Shown here piece after piece: positions 1 through 8,230 of a stretch of DNA of 64,000 nucleotides. Made by a program: the position numbers and the translations under genes. The DNA comes from Bradyrhizobium manausense (GTDB lineage Bacteria; Pseudomonadota; Alphaproteobacteria; Rhizobiales; Xanthobacteraceae): positions 186,001-250,000 of the forward strand of contig NZ_JAFCKB010000006.1 in the NCBI RefSeq assembly GCF_018130615.1. The letters run 5' to 3'. Each line of letters starts with the position of its first letter. The stretch's first letter is position 1. The notes beneath the pieces were generated by a model, which was given only the letters and a program-made list of their open reading frames with translations, did no database searches and had not been told where the DNA came from.

Positions 1-404
1 ATCGAGATCAGCGCCATGGCGATGACCTGCGCCGCCACGGTGCCGGTGATGGCGCCGAGGATGAAGCCGACGATGATGACGGAATAGCCGAGACCGCCGC
101 GGATCGGGCCGAACAGCTGGCCCATCGAATCCAGCATGTCCTCGGCTAGTCCGCATCTCTCCAATATCGCGCCCATGAAAGTGAAGAACGGGATCGCGAG
201 CAACAGCTCGTTGGAGAGCACGCTGCCGAACACGCGGCCGGGGATCGCCTGCAGGAAGTTGAGATCGAAGAAACCGAGATGGATGGCGAGAAAGCCGAAG
301 GAGAGGCCGACTGCCGCGAGCGTGAACGCGACGGGAAAGCCGATCAGCATCGCCAGAACCAGGCCGCCGAACATCAACGGCGGCATCATCTCCAGCGTAA
401 TCAT
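1..404 (-). CDS. dctM: TRAP transporter large permease DctM, N-terminal part
   Basis: This is the first 134 codons of a TRAP-type large permease; the rest lies beyond the left edge. The visible part starts MITLEMMPPLMFGG and contains three hydrophobic stretches, plus the family-typical segments IPFFTFMGAILE and a glycine-rich helix near GAITGTVAAQ. The large subunit forms the sodium-coupled transport channel of the inner membrane and works with a DctQ small subunit and a periplasmic DctP binding protein. Its ATG overlaps the stop codon of dctQ by four bases (ATGA), so the two are translationally coupled. No dctP lies upstream; if present it must be further left. The substrate cannot be read from the sequence. 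Confidence 0.9.
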   Translation of the reverse strand, partial: MITLEMMPPLMFGGLVLAMLIGFPVAFTLAAVGLSFGFLAIHLGFFDLNFLQAIPGRVFGSVLSNELLLAIPFFTFMGAILERCGLAEDMLDSMGQLFGPIRGGLGYSVIIVGFILGAITGTVAAQVIAMALIS

Positions 405-940
405 TGGGTCGGCCTCTCGTACTTGGCGTCGATCGTCACATAGCCCTGGAGAGCCGCGATACGCTTGATGACTTCGGAAATGCCCTGGAGCGCCAGCATC
501 ACGAAGCCGGCGGGGATCACGAACTTGATGGGCCAGCGGACCAGGCCGCCGGCGTTACCCGACATCTCGCCGACGTCGTAGGCCTGCATGAAGAACGGCC
601 AGGACAGATAGGCGAGCAGCAGGCACGAGGGGATCAGGAAGAACAGCGTGCCGATCAGGTCGAGCCAGAGCTGGCCGCGCTCGGACAGGGTGAGATAGAA
701 GATCTCGACCCGCACATGCTCGTTGCGCTTGAAGGTGTAGGACGATCCGAACATCACCAGGATCGCGAACATGTACCATTGCAGCTCCAGCCACCCGTTC
801 GACGAGTAGCTGAAGGCGTAGCGGATCATGGCGTTGGCCGCGCTGACGAGGCATGCGAGAAGCACGAGCAGGTTACAGACGTACCCAATCTTTTCATTGA
901 GGGCGTCGATGGCGTTACTCACCGCCAGCAATGGACGCAT
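401..940 (-). CDS. dctQ: TRAP transporter small permease DctQ
   Basis: The product is 179 aa, the usual length for a TRAP small permease, with four predicted membrane helices (about residues 18-40, 50-68, 88-110 and 132-155). The sequence NEHVRVEIF after the second helix is characteristic of DctQ proteins. It partners the DctM channel encoded immediately downstream with a four-base overlap. It is the first gene of the transport operon seen here. The 314-base region upstream, before moaA, carries an inverted repeat and a direct repeat that may be its operator. The substrate is unknown; acids such as dicarboxylates or keto acids are typical for the family. Confidence 0.88.
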   Translation of the reverse strand: MRPLLAVSNAIDALNEKIGYVCNLLVLLACLVSAANAMIRYAFSYSSNGWLELQWYMFAILVMFGSSYTFKRNEHVRVEIFYLTLSERGQLWLDLIGTLFFLIPSCLLLAYLSWPFFMQAYDVGEMSGNAGGLVRWPIKFVIPAGFVMLALQGISEVIKRIAALQGYVTIDAKYERPTQ

Positions 941-1254
941 CTTACTTTCTCTCCGTCGCGGCCCAACACTCTGCGGGAGGCTTCAGCACGCAACGCTCGG
1001 CCCGCGTGCGAGAAGCACGCGACCGCACGGATGGTCGTCCGGAGCGATTGCGGCGTCAGTCCTCCCCTCGTGCCTTGCCGTCTTGACCGCGACCGCCAAC
1101 GGGGCGGGCCGGCTTATTGCTGCCGGGCAAGCAAAGGCGAGGGCACCAAACCAGCGGGCTTGTGCGCCGTCAATCGGAAAATGGGCAAATTGACGGCGGG
1201 TCAAAAGCTTAGGTCGCAAAAGCTTAAGGCCGTCGCGCGGGGGACGCGAATCGC
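941..1254. other. Intergenic region between moaA and dctQ
   Basis: I find no convincing gene in these 314 bases. The moaA-proximal part holds an inverted repeat with perfect 8-base arms (CCGTCAAT at 1167-1174, ATTGACGG at 1189-1196, 14-base gap). Next to it is a direct repeat of CAAAAGCTTA at 1202-1211 and 1217-1226. Since both flanking genes read leftwards, this is the likely promoter and operator region of the dctQM operon. Confidence 0.5.
1167..1226. promoter_or_regulatory. Candidate operator: 8-base inverted repeat plus 10-base direct repeat
   Basis: The arms CCGTCAAT and ATTGACGG are perfect reverse complements separated by 14 bases. Immediately to the right, CAAAAGCTTA occurs twice with starts 15 bases apart. 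Both motifs are AT-richer than their surroundings. The position about 230 bases upstream of dctQ is compatible with regulation of the TRAP operon, but no regulator gene is adjacent, so the assignment is inference. Confidence 0.35.
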
Positions 1255-2289
1255 TCAGCCGCCGGTCACGCTCATATGCCTGGAGACGCTGGGGCGGTCG
1301 TGGCGGCGGTCGATGATGAAATCGTGGCCCTTGGGCTTCAGCCCGATGGCACGGTCGATCGCAGCCGCCAGCAGCATGTCGTCGCTGGACGCACGCAGGG
1401 GTTTGCGCAAATCGGAGGCATCCTCATGGCCGAGGCAGGTGTGCAGCGTTCCCGTGCAGGTGATGCGCACCCGGTTGCAGGATTCGCAGAAATTATGGGT
1501 CATCGGCGTGATGAAGCCGAGCTTGCCGCCGGTTTCGGCGACGCTGACATAGCGCGCCGGCCCGCCGGTGCTCTCGGCGAGGTCCGTCAGCGTGAATTGC
1601 TGGGCGAGCCGCGCGCGCACCAGCGATAGCGGCAGGTATTGGTCGATGCGGCCCGAGCCGATCTCGCCCATCGGCATCACCTCGATCAGGGTGAGGCCCA
1701 TGTTCTTGCCGTGGGCCCAGCGCATCAAATCGGGGAGCTCGTCCTCGTTGAGGTTCTTCAGCGCCACTGCGTTGATCTTCACGGCGAGCCCTGCAGCGCG
1801 TGCGGCCTCGATGCCTTCCAGCACCTTGTCGATCTCGCCCCAGCGGGTGATCTCGCGAAACTTCTTGGGATCGAGCGTGTCGAGCGAGACGTTGATGCGG
1901 CGGACGCCGCAATCGGCGAGCTCGCTTGCATGCTTTGCGAGTTGCGTGCCGTTGGTGGTCAGCGTCAGCTCGTTCAGCGCACCGCTTGCGAGATGGCGCG
2001 ACAGCGAGCGCACCAGCGTCATCACGTTGCGGCGGACCAACGGCTCGCCGCCGGTGAGCCGCAGCTTCTTCACGCCCTTGGCGATGAAGGCCGAGCAGAG
2101 TCGGTCGAGTTCCTCGAGCGTCAGCAGGTCGGCCTTGGGCAGGAACGTCATGTCTTCCGACATGCAATAGAAGCAGCGCAGATCGCAGCGATCGGTGACG
2201 GAGACGCGCAAATAGGAGATGGTCCGCCCGAACGGATCGGTCATGGCACTCGACAACGCGGCGAGGGGACTCGCAGTCAATCCGTTCAT
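1255..2289 (-). CDS. moaA: GTP 3',8-cyclase MoaA (molybdenum cofactor biosynthesis)
   Basis: MoaA is a radical-SAM enzyme that with MoaC converts GTP into cyclic pyranopterin monophosphate, the first step of molybdopterin synthesis. The N-terminal cluster motif CDLRCFYC (C35, C39, C42) binds the SAM [4Fe-4S] cluster. A C-terminal CESCNR segment with a further cysteine supplies the second cluster. The protein ends in Gly-Gly, which the family needs for activity. I chose the ATG at 2289 ([10 protein letters not shown], 344 aa), with AAGG eight bases upstream. A start at 2379 would add 30 unconserved residues. It stands alone, with no other moa genes in the window, though ModE-type regulators lie near 27-28 kb. 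Confidence 0.95.
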   Translation of the reverse strand: MNGLTASPLAALSSAMTDPFGRTISYLRVSVTDRCDLRCFYCMSEDMTFLPKADLLTLEELDRLCSAFIAKGVKKLRLTGGEPLVRRNVMTLVRSLSRHLASGALNELTLTTNGTQLAKHASELADCGVRRINVSLDTLDPKKFREITRWGEIDKVLEGIEAARAAGLAVKINAVALKNLNEDELPDLMRWAHGKNMGLTLIEVMPMGEIGSGRIDQYLPLSLVRARLAQQFTLTDLAESTGGPARYVSVAETGGKLGFITPMTHNFCESCNRVRITCTGTLHTCLGHEDASDLRKPLRASSDDMLLAAAIDRAIGLKPKGHDFIIDRRHDRPSVSRHMSVTGG

Positions 2290-2409
2290 ACCAAATGCCT
2301 TGTCACTTACGGCGACGGGCGCACCATTGCTTCGGCGGTGCTGTCGAAGCAATCTAAGCATCGGACGCGGCTCAGACAATCGGGTGGTATACGTAGATTA
2401 GCGTTTGGA

Positions 2410-2901
2410 TCAACGCTTGCCGGCGTTCGGATCGGGGAACGGCGTACCGGCCGCGGGCGCTGCAGCATCGGCCGGCGCCGCGGCGGGCGCAGCGGCTGCG
2501 GCTGGTTTCGGCTTCCTCGGCCGGTGCGGCTTCTTCTTCACGGGCTTGGGCGGCACCGCCGGCTGCAACTCCGCGAACACCGGGTTCGGATCGGTGGTCA
2601 CCGAGGCGGGGGTGGTGAAATCGCCGGGATTCTTGATCACGTTCACCGGTACGCTGGTCGGCTGGTACTTGGGCAGCGCGAAAGCGACCGTAAACGGTGC
2701 GTCGGGGGCGGGAACCGAGACGGAGCAGGGGGTCTTGCAGCCCCCACCCAGCGAGGTCGTCGCGTCAGCTCCCGGCGGATTGGATTCGAGCCGGACCTGG
2801 AGGGGCGGCGGCGCCGATTTGAACATGTCCCAAGACATCGAGGAGCAGCCACCAAGGCTCGCTCCCGCTAACGCAATCGCGATGACACGACGCATGACCA
2901 T
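2410..2901 (-). CDS. Putative lipoprotein with PEGA-like domain
   Basis: The protein is 163 aa with a lipoprotein signal peptide ending in the lipobox LGGC (Cys19), so it is probably anchored to a membrane in the periplasm. Residues of about 34-90 (beginning LQVRLESNPPGADATT, with SVPVNV near the end) resemble a PEGA beta-sandwich, a domain found in surface and envelope proteins. The C-terminal third is a basic, proline- and alanine-rich tail (PKPVKKKPHRPRK followed by Ala/Pro repeats), possibly interacting with peptidoglycan. Two in-frame ATGs (2901, 2895) are possible starts. The specific role is unknown. Confidence 0.7.
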   Translation of the reverse strand: MVMRRVIAIALAGASLGGCSSMSWDMFKSAPPPLQVRLESNPPGADATTSLGGGCKTPCSVSVPAPDAPFTVAFALPKYQPTSVPVNVIKNPGDFTTPASVTTDPNPVFAELQPAVPPKPVKKKPHRPRKPKPAAAAAPAAAPADAAAPAAGTPFPDPNAGKR

Positions 2902-3052
2902 CCACTTCTACTGCGACGAACCGCCACATAACCCCGCGCGGACCTTAGGAGCGTCGCTCCGCGCAAGCAACCGGCGGACCACGCATAGTTAATAGATGGT
3001 TAACGCGGGGTTCTCTGGAATAGGTAAGCTATATCAGGGCTTTGCCTGGGGT

Positions 3053-3727
3053 TTAGGCGGTCATCAGGCTGTGGGCGGCGGCCGGCAGGTCGCGCATGTG
3101 ATGGATCAGCCGGTCCGGCTTCAGATCGGCGATCGGTACGTCGGTGTAGCCGAAGCTGACCCCGATCACAGGTACCCCGGCGCGCCGGGCCACGCCGACA
3201 TCGGTTCCGGCGTCGCCGACCATGATGCTGGCTTTCACCGCGCCGCCGGCCCGCGCCACGGTCTCGCGGAAAATGGTCGGATCGGGTTTCTGAACCCCGA
3301 ACGTATCAGCGCCGCAGATCGCCTCGAACCGCCGGCTCAGGTCGAGCTGGTCCAGAAGCCGCTTCGACAGCCATTCCAGCTTGTTGGTGCAAACCGCCAG
3401 CCGATGGCCCTGCGCCGCAAACAGATCGAGCGCGTCGAGCAGCCCCTCGAAGGGACGGGATTCGACGGCGATATTGTCGGCGTAATAGGCGATGAAATCC
3501 GCCGTCATCCGGTCCATGTCGGCCGGCGTGACCGCGCGGCCCTCGGCCTCCAGCCCCCGCTCGATCAGCTTACGGGCACCGGCGCCGATCATGTTGCGGG
3601 CCGAGGCCATCGGCACCGGCGGCAAGCCTTCGCGGTCGAGCACGTAATTCAGCGCGGTGATCAGGTCGGGCGCCGTATCCACAAGCGTGCCGTCGAGATC
3701 GAAGACGAGGGTGTAGGGGGAGGTCAT
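3053..3727 (-). CDS. gph: Phosphoglycolate phosphatase (HAD family)
   Basis: The 224-aa protein starts with the HAD nucleophile motif FDLDGTLVDT (Asp10 nucleophile, Asp12 acid). It later shows the motif II threonine region AVCTNK, the lysine of QKPDP and the motif IV acidic pair in VGDAGTD. The overall pattern matches Gph, which removes 2-phosphoglycolate formed by Rubisco or DNA repair. The gene is divergent from rpiA with 164 bases between them. HAD phosphatases have overlapping specificities, so the substrate is inferred from overall similarity. Confidence 0.85.
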   Translation of the reverse strand: MTSPYTLVFDLDGTLVDTAPDLITALNYVLDREGLPPVPMASARNMIGAGARKLIERGLEAEGRAVTPADMDRMTADFIAYYADNIAVESRPFEGLLDALDLFAAQGHRLAVCTNKLEWLSKRLLDQLDLSRRFEAICGADTFGVQKPDPTIFRETVARAGGAVKASIMVGDAGTDVGVARRAGVPVIGVSFGYTDVPIADLKPDRLIHHMRDLPAAAHSLMTA

Positions 3728-3891
3728 GCCAAAGCGCTATCGGTCCGGCCCGGCCGGCGCAAGGGGCGGGCCCATAAGATCACCTTATAGTCGTGTCCTC
3801 GGGCCCTGTTCGCCGGGGGAAAACGGGGCTACATAGGCCGCCGCTAGCGGCACGACCGGCGGCATTCCTGAACTTTGAGGCGGGCGCAAAC

Positions 3892-4590
3892 GTGGACATG
3901 GACCAGTTGAAGCGGCAAGCGGCGGCGCGCGCACTGGACGAGGTGCGTGACGGCATGCAGCTTGGCCTCGGCACCGGCTCGACCGCCAAGCATTTCGTCG
4001 AGCTCCTGGGCGAACGCGTGCGCGCCGGCCTCAAGGTGATCGGAGTTCCGACCTCCGAGGCGACCCGCACGGACGCGCTGCGGTGTGGTGTGCCGCTGAC
4101 GACGCTCGACGAGATCGACCATCTCGACATCACCGTCGACGGTGCCGACGAAATCGATCCCGAGTTCAACCTGATCAAGGGTGGTGGCGGCGCCTTGCTG
4201 CGCGAGAAGATCGTGGCGGCCGCCTCGGATCGCATGATCGTGATTGCCGACGACACCAAATGGGTGCCAACGCTGGGCCGCTTTCCGCTGCCGGTCGAGG
4301 TCATCCCGTTTGGGCTTGGCGCGACACGGCGGGCGATCGAAAAGGCATTTGCGGAATGCGGCGTTTCCGGGCAAATGGCGGTCCGCAAGGCCAGGGATGG
4401 CCACGTTTTCGTCACCGATGGCGGCCACTGGATCCTCGATGCCCGGCTTGAGCGGATTGTGAATCCGCCCAGCCTCGCCAAGGCTTTGAGCATGATCCCC
4501 GGCGTGGTCGAGCATGGGTTATTTATCGGCTTGGCCAGCTCGGCTGTTTTGGCGGGTGGCGAGGGAATCCGCGTGATTGAACGGCGATAA
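3892..4590 (+). CDS. rpiA: Ribose-5-phosphate isomerase A
   Basis: RpiA interconverts ribose 5-phosphate and ribulose 5-phosphate in the pentose phosphate pathway. Family motifs are all present: GLGTGSTA (phosphate binding), TVDGADEID (catalytic Asp region), [11 protein letters not shown], and [10 protein letters not shown] near the C-terminus. I prefer the GTG at 3892 ([12 protein letters not shown], 232 aa) because GAGG lies 11 bases upstream; the ATG at 3898 is an alternative giving 230 aa. Longer upstream starts would add unconserved sequence. It is followed 21 bases later by the DUF2059 gene. Confidence 0.93.
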   Translation: MDMDQLKRQAAARALDEVRDGMQLGLGTGSTAKHFVELLGERVRAGLKVIGVPTSEATRTDALRCGVPLTTLDEIDHLDITVDGADEIDPEFNLIKGGGGALLREKIVAAASDRMIVIADDTKWVPTLGRFPLPVEVIPFGLGATRRAIEKAFAECGVSGQMAVRKARDGHVFVTDGGHWILDARLERIVNPPSLAKALSMIPGVVEHGLFIGLASSAVLAGGEGIRVIERR

Positions 4591-4611
4591 GCCGCCAAAA
4601 GGAGACCAGGA

Positions 4612-5124
4612 ATGAAGAACGTTTTGAAGATCGTGCCCGCTGCATGCCTCGCCATCGCGTTGGCGCTGGGGGCATCGCCTGCGACCGCGCAGCAGCCGGC
4701 GGCACCCACTCCCGGGGCGATTGCCGCCGCGAAGGAGATTTTGACGCTGAAGAATGCCAGCGCGATGTACGCCGGCGCCGTGCCCGGCATGGTGGAGAAG
4801 GTCAAGGCCACGCTGATCGGGCAGAACCTCAACTACCAGAAGGACCTCAACGAGCTCGCCCCTGTCATCGCCAAGCAACTGGCCGGCCGCGAGTCCGAGA
4901 TCGGCGACGGCATGGTCGGCGTCTACGCCGGCGAGTTCACCGAGCAGGAGCTGAAGGATCTCGTGACGTTCTACAAGTCGCCGCTCGGCCAGAAGCTGCT
5001 TGCCAATGAGCCCAAGGCCATCAGCCTCAGCATGCAGGTGATGAACGCCTGGGCGCAGAACTTCTCCGAGGTCGTCGCGAGCGCCTTCCGCGCCGAGATG
5101 AAGAAGCGTGGCAAGGAAATCTGA
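4612..5124 (+). CDS. Secreted DUF2059 domain protein
   Basis: The 170-aa product has a clear Sec signal peptide (residues 1-26, cleavage after ATA), so it is exported to the periplasm. The mature part is helical and matches the DUF2059 pattern, with the diagnostic C-terminal segment GEFTEQELKDLVTFYKSP followed by GQKLL. The ribosome binding site AGGAG is seven bases before the ATG. It lies between rpiA and gor in the same orientation (21- and 47-base gaps), suggesting co-transcription. The biochemical function of DUF2059 is unknown. Confidence 0.8.
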   Translation: MKNVLKIVPAACLAIALALGASPATAQQPAAPTPGAIAAAKEILTLKNASAMYAGAVPGMVEKVKATLIGQNLNYQKDLNELAPVIAKQLAGRESEIGDGMVGVYAGEFTEQELKDLVTFYKSPLGQKLLANEPKAISLSMQVMNAWAQNFSEVVASAFRAEMKKRGKEI

Positions 5125-5171
5125 CAGTACTTATCTGTCTGGGTAATCCTTGAACGAGGTCGGAGTGGACA

Positions 5172-6572
5172 ATGGCTGAATTCGACGTCGACCTCTTTGT
5201 CATCGGTGGCGGTTCGGGCGGCGTGCGTGCCGCCCGCATCGCGGCCGGTTACGGCGCCCGCGTGATGATCGCGGAAGAGTACCGCATGGGCGGCACCTGC
5301 GTGATCCGCGGCTGCGTGCCGAAGAAGCTGTTCGTGATCGGCTCGCATGTCCGTCACGAGCTCGAGGATGCCGCGGGTTTCGGCTGGACCGTTCCGCCCG
5401 CGACCTTCGACTGGCCGACGCTGATCGCCAACAAGGACAAGGAGATCGCGCGGCTGGAGGCGGCCTACACGACCAATGTCGAGAAGTCCGGCGCGCAGAT
5501 CGTCAAAAGCCGCGCGATGATCGAGGACAAGCACACCGTCCGCCTGCTCGCGGACGACAAGAAGATCACTGCGAAATACATTCTCATCGCCACCGGTGGC
5601 GCGCCCAATCATGGCGCCGCGATTCCCGGCATCGAGCATGTGATCTCGTCCAACGAGGCGTTTCATCTCAAGAAGCTGCCGAAGCGGATCGTGATCCAGG
5701 GTGGGGGTTACATCGCGCTGGAGTTCGCAGGCATCTTTGCCGGCTTCGGCTCCGACGTCACCCTTATCTATCGCGGCGACAACATCTTGCGCGGCTTCGA
5801 CGAGGATGTTCGCGCCCACGTCCGAGCTGAGATGGAGAAGCAGGGCATCACCATTCTCACAGGCTGCACGGTGAACAAGGTCGATCGCCATGTCGATCGC
5901 AATGGCGAGGAATTCACCACCCATCTGTCGAACGGATCGAGCATCGCCTCCGACCAGGTGATGTTCGCGATCGGCCGTCATCCGGCCGTTGCCAATCTCG
6001 GGCTGGAAAAGGCCGGCGTCGCCATCAATCCGAAGAACGGCGGCATCGCGGTCGATCATTTCTCCAAAAGCTCGGTCGACAGCATCTATGCGATCGGCGA
6101 CGTCACCCATCGCTTCAACCTGACGCCGGTCGCGATCCGCGAGGGCCATGCCTTCGCCGACACCGTGTTCGGCAAGCGCGAGGTGCAGGTCGATCATTCC
6201 TCGATTCCGACGGCGGTGTTCTCGCAGCCGGAGGTCGGCACCGTCGGTCTGACGGAAACCGAAGCGCGCGCGCAGTTCAGCCACGTCGACATCTACAAGA
6301 CGACGTTCCGTCCCATCAAGGCGACGATGTCCGGTCGCGACACTCGTGTGCTGATGAAGCTCGTGGTCGACGGCTCGACCGATCGCGTGCTTGGCTGCCA
6401 CATCGTCGGCGATTGCGCCGCCGAGGTCACGCAAGTGGTCGCGATCGCCGTGAAGATGAAGGCGACGAAAGCCGATTTCGACGCAACCATCGCGCTGCAT
6501 CCGACGGCGGCCGAAGAGCTGGTGACGATGCGCACGCCGACCGCGCGCCACGTGCGCCAGGCGGCGGAGTAG
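5172..6572 (+). CDS. gor: Glutathione-disulfide reductase
   Basis: Gor is an FAD flavoprotein that uses NADPH to reduce oxidised glutathione in the cytoplasm. The 466-aa protein shows the FAD-binding IGGGSGGVRAA (residues 11-21), the redox disulfide GGTCVIRGCVPKK (C43, C48), a central NADPH fold (GGGYIALEFAG), the second FAD motif YAIGDVTHR, and the C-terminal HPTAAEE with the active-site His-Glu pair. This combination distinguishes it from lipoamide dehydrogenase and mercuric reductase. It is probably transcribed with the DUF2059 gene upstream and ends facing the transporter gene at 6642. Confidence 0.94.
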   Translation: MAEFDVDLFVIGGGSGGVRAARIAAGYGARVMIAEEYRMGGTCVIRGCVPKKLFVIGSHVRHELEDAAGFGWTVPPATFDWPTLIANKDKEIARLEAAYTTNVEKSGAQIVKSRAMIEDKHTVRLLADDKKITAKYILIATGGAPNHGAAIPGIEHVISSNEAFHLKKLPKRIVIQGGGYIALEFAGIFAGFGSDVTLIYRGDNILRGFDEDVRAHVRAEMEKQGITILTGCTVNKVDRHVDRNGEEFTTHLSNGSSIASDQVMFAIGRHPAVANLGLEKAGVAINPKNGGIAVDHFSKSSVDSIYAIGDVTHRFNLTPVAIREGHAFADTVFGKREVQVDHSSIPTAVFSQPEVGTVGLTETEARAQFSHVDIYKTTFRPIKATMSGRDTRVLMKLVVDGSTDRVLGCHIVGDCAAEVTQVVAIAVKMKATKADFDATIALHPTAAEELVTMRTPTARHVRQAAE

Positions 6573-6641
6573 GGCGTCAAACGGCGGGAATCCCTGAGAC
6601 CAAGGTCCGCGCCGCTCGGGGCGAGGCATGATGCCGCGCGT

Positions 6642-8015
6642 CTACGCCACCCAGCGCAACAGCACCAGCACGCCGGTGACCGTGATCGCGCCGCCGATGC
6701 GTGTCGCGATCTGAGCGAACGGCATCAGTTCCATGCGGTCGGCCGCCGTCAAGATTGCGACGTCGCCGGTGCCGCCCTGGCCCGAGTGACAGGCGTTCAC
6801 GATCGCGGTCTCGATCGGGTACATGTTCAGCAGGCGGCCGATAATTGCGCCCGTGGCCATTAAAGTGAAGACGGTGGCGACGATGGTCACGAGATTGGCG
6901 ACCGTGAAGGCGGACATCAGCTTGTCCCAGGGCGTCAGCGACACGCCGATGGCGAACAACAACGGATAGGTCATACCGATGCGGACAAATCGGTATACAA
7001 TCAACCCGCCCGATTGCAGCCGCGGCGACACCGCGCTGGACAGCTTGGCGAGAACGGCGAGGAACAGCATCGCGACGGGCGCCGGCAAGCCGATCAGATG
7101 AAACAGCATGACGCCCAGCAAATAGAGCACGATCGCGGTGAGGCCGGCGGCGGCAATCGCCGTGATGTCGAAAGGCGATGACGTCTCCTCCTGCTGCTCC
7201 GAGGCGGCGAGATCGAGGGCGTCATCGCCGGCTGGCTGGAGACGCCCGTTGCCGGTGAACTTCGGGTACTTCTTGCCGGCATAGTTGAGCATGCCGGAAA
7301 ACAGGATCGCCGTGAGACTGCCGAGCATCACCGGCGGCAGCACCTGGGCGAAGAAATCGCCCTGAGGTTGGCCAAGGATCGCAGCGTACCCTATCGAGAG
7401 CGGAATGGCGCCTTCGCCGACGCCGCCCGCCATGATCGGCACGACGATGAAGAAGAATGTCTTGTAGGCGCCGAGACCGAGCGCCATGCCGACGAGCGTC
7501 CCGACCGCCGCAGCCGCGATCGAGCCGACGCTGAGCGGCACGAAGATCTTGAGAAAACCTTTTACGAGGATATTGCGGTCCATCCCGAGGATGCTGCCAA
7601 CGATGATGGCCGCGATATAGACATAAAGGAAGTTGGTGGACTTGGTGAAGTCGATGATCGACTTCTCGATCGGCGCGGGTATGAGCTTGTAATAGACGAG
7701 CGCCGACGGAATGAAGGTCGCGAAGATCGCTGCCGCTCCGATATTGCGCAGGACCGGCAGGCGCCTGCCGACTTCCGCGCAAGTGAAGCCGCCGAGAACC
7801 AGCACCGCAATCATGGTCGGCGCGTCCGGCTTGATCTGGCCCTGCTGCGTCAGGATCGCGAGCAACCCGACGAGAATGACGTAGATCGGTAGCGAGATGA
7901 TGCCGATCTTGTAGTCCATCAGACGCCACCAGCCGGTCGGCCAGAACGATGCAGAACGAGACGTCATCGCGGGCTCGCGATAAGTCCCGGCGTTGGCCTC
8001 AACGGTGTCTGACAT
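6642..8015 (-). CDS. 2-hydroxycarboxylate transporter (CitS/MleP/MaeN family)
   Basis: The 457-aa protein belongs to the 2HCT family of sodium- or proton-coupled citrate, malate and lactate carriers. Two glycine-rich signatures mark the two halves: MAGGVGEGAIPLS, and near the C-terminus CHSGQGGTGDVAILTAA followed by a helix RIGGAITVTG. About eleven membrane helices can be drawn. I chose the ATG at 8015 (MSDTVEANAG), preceded by AGGAGA at good spacing; a start at 8162 would run through the preceding micro-ORF. The gene follows a porin, a strong hairpin and a 28-codon ORF. The exact substrate (citrate or malate) cannot be fixed from sequence. Confidence 0.9.
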   Translation of the reverse strand: MSDTVEANAGTYREPAMTSRSASFWPTGWWRLMDYKIGIISLPIYVILVGLLAILTQQGQIKPDAPTMIAVLVLGGFTCAEVGRRLPVLRNIGAAAIFATFIPSALVYYKLIPAPIEKSIIDFTKSTNFLYVYIAAIIVGSILGMDRNILVKGFLKIFVPLSVGSIAAAAVGTLVGMALGLGAYKTFFFIVVPIMAGGVGEGAIPLSIGYAAILGQPQGDFFAQVLPPVMLGSLTAILFSGMLNYAGKKYPKFTGNGRLQPAGDDALDLAASEQQEETSSPFDITAIAAAGLTAIVLYLLGVMLFHLIGLPAPVAMLFLAVLAKLSSAVSPRLQSGGLIVYRFVRIGMTYPLLFAIGVSLTPWDKLMSAFTVANLVTIVATVFTLMATGAIIGRLLNMYPIETAIVNACHSGQGGTGDVAILTAADRMELMPFAQIATRIGGAITVTGVLVLLRWVA

Positions 8016-8031
8016 GGTGTTCTCCTGTCCA

Positions 8032-8118
8032 TCAACTCGATTTTTTGTTGTGTTCGGCGACCCGTGCCGCGAGCCGATAGCGCAATCGCCAGGCTCGAGA
8101 GGGCCAAGTGAGGGGCAT
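8032..8118 (-). CDS. 28-aa micro-ORF with strong ribosome binding site, upstream of the 2HCT gene
   Basis: The ORF encodes 28 residues, starting MPLTWPSRAWRL and ending EHNKKSS. It has seven Arg or Lys residues and no membrane helix. Its start is preceded by AAGGAG with eight bases to the ATG, one of the best Shine-Dalgarno sequences in the window. It ends 16 bases before the ATG of the transporter gene. It could be a small protein or a leader whose translation couples to the transporter. I do not recognise a homologue. Confidence 0.5.
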   Translation of the reverse strand: MPLTWPSRAWRLRYRLAARVAEHNKKSS

Positions 8119-8182
8119 CTCACTGGCTCCTTCTGTGGCACGGTGCTCGTGTGAATCCGCAAACCCGATTAGATCGTGTTCC

Positions 8183-8211
8183 GCGGACGGTCGAAGGCTT
8201 CGACCGTCCGC
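8183..8211 (-). terminator. Strong intercistronic hairpin after the porin gene
   Basis: The arms at 8183-8196 and 8198-8211 are perfect 14-base reverse complements (GCGGACGGTCGAAG), giving a long GC-rich stem. It lies 20 bases past the porin stop codon and before the micro-ORF. No T-run follows, so it may act as an mRNA 3'-end stabiliser or partial terminator that sets porin above transporter expression. Confidence 0.6.
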
Positions 8212-8230
8212 TGTTTGCAGGCAGTGCCGC

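Noticed and set aside
983-1219. Small minus-strand frame between moaA and dctQ
   Set aside because: Its translation shows no domain, and the region carries regulatory-looking repeats instead.
4971-6629. Long open frame (552 codons) on the minus strand opposite gor
   Set aside because: It is antisense to gor, whose FAD, disulfide and His-Glu motifs are complete. Long antisense frames are expected in high-GC genes, and its translation is repetitive and Arg/His/Asp-rich.
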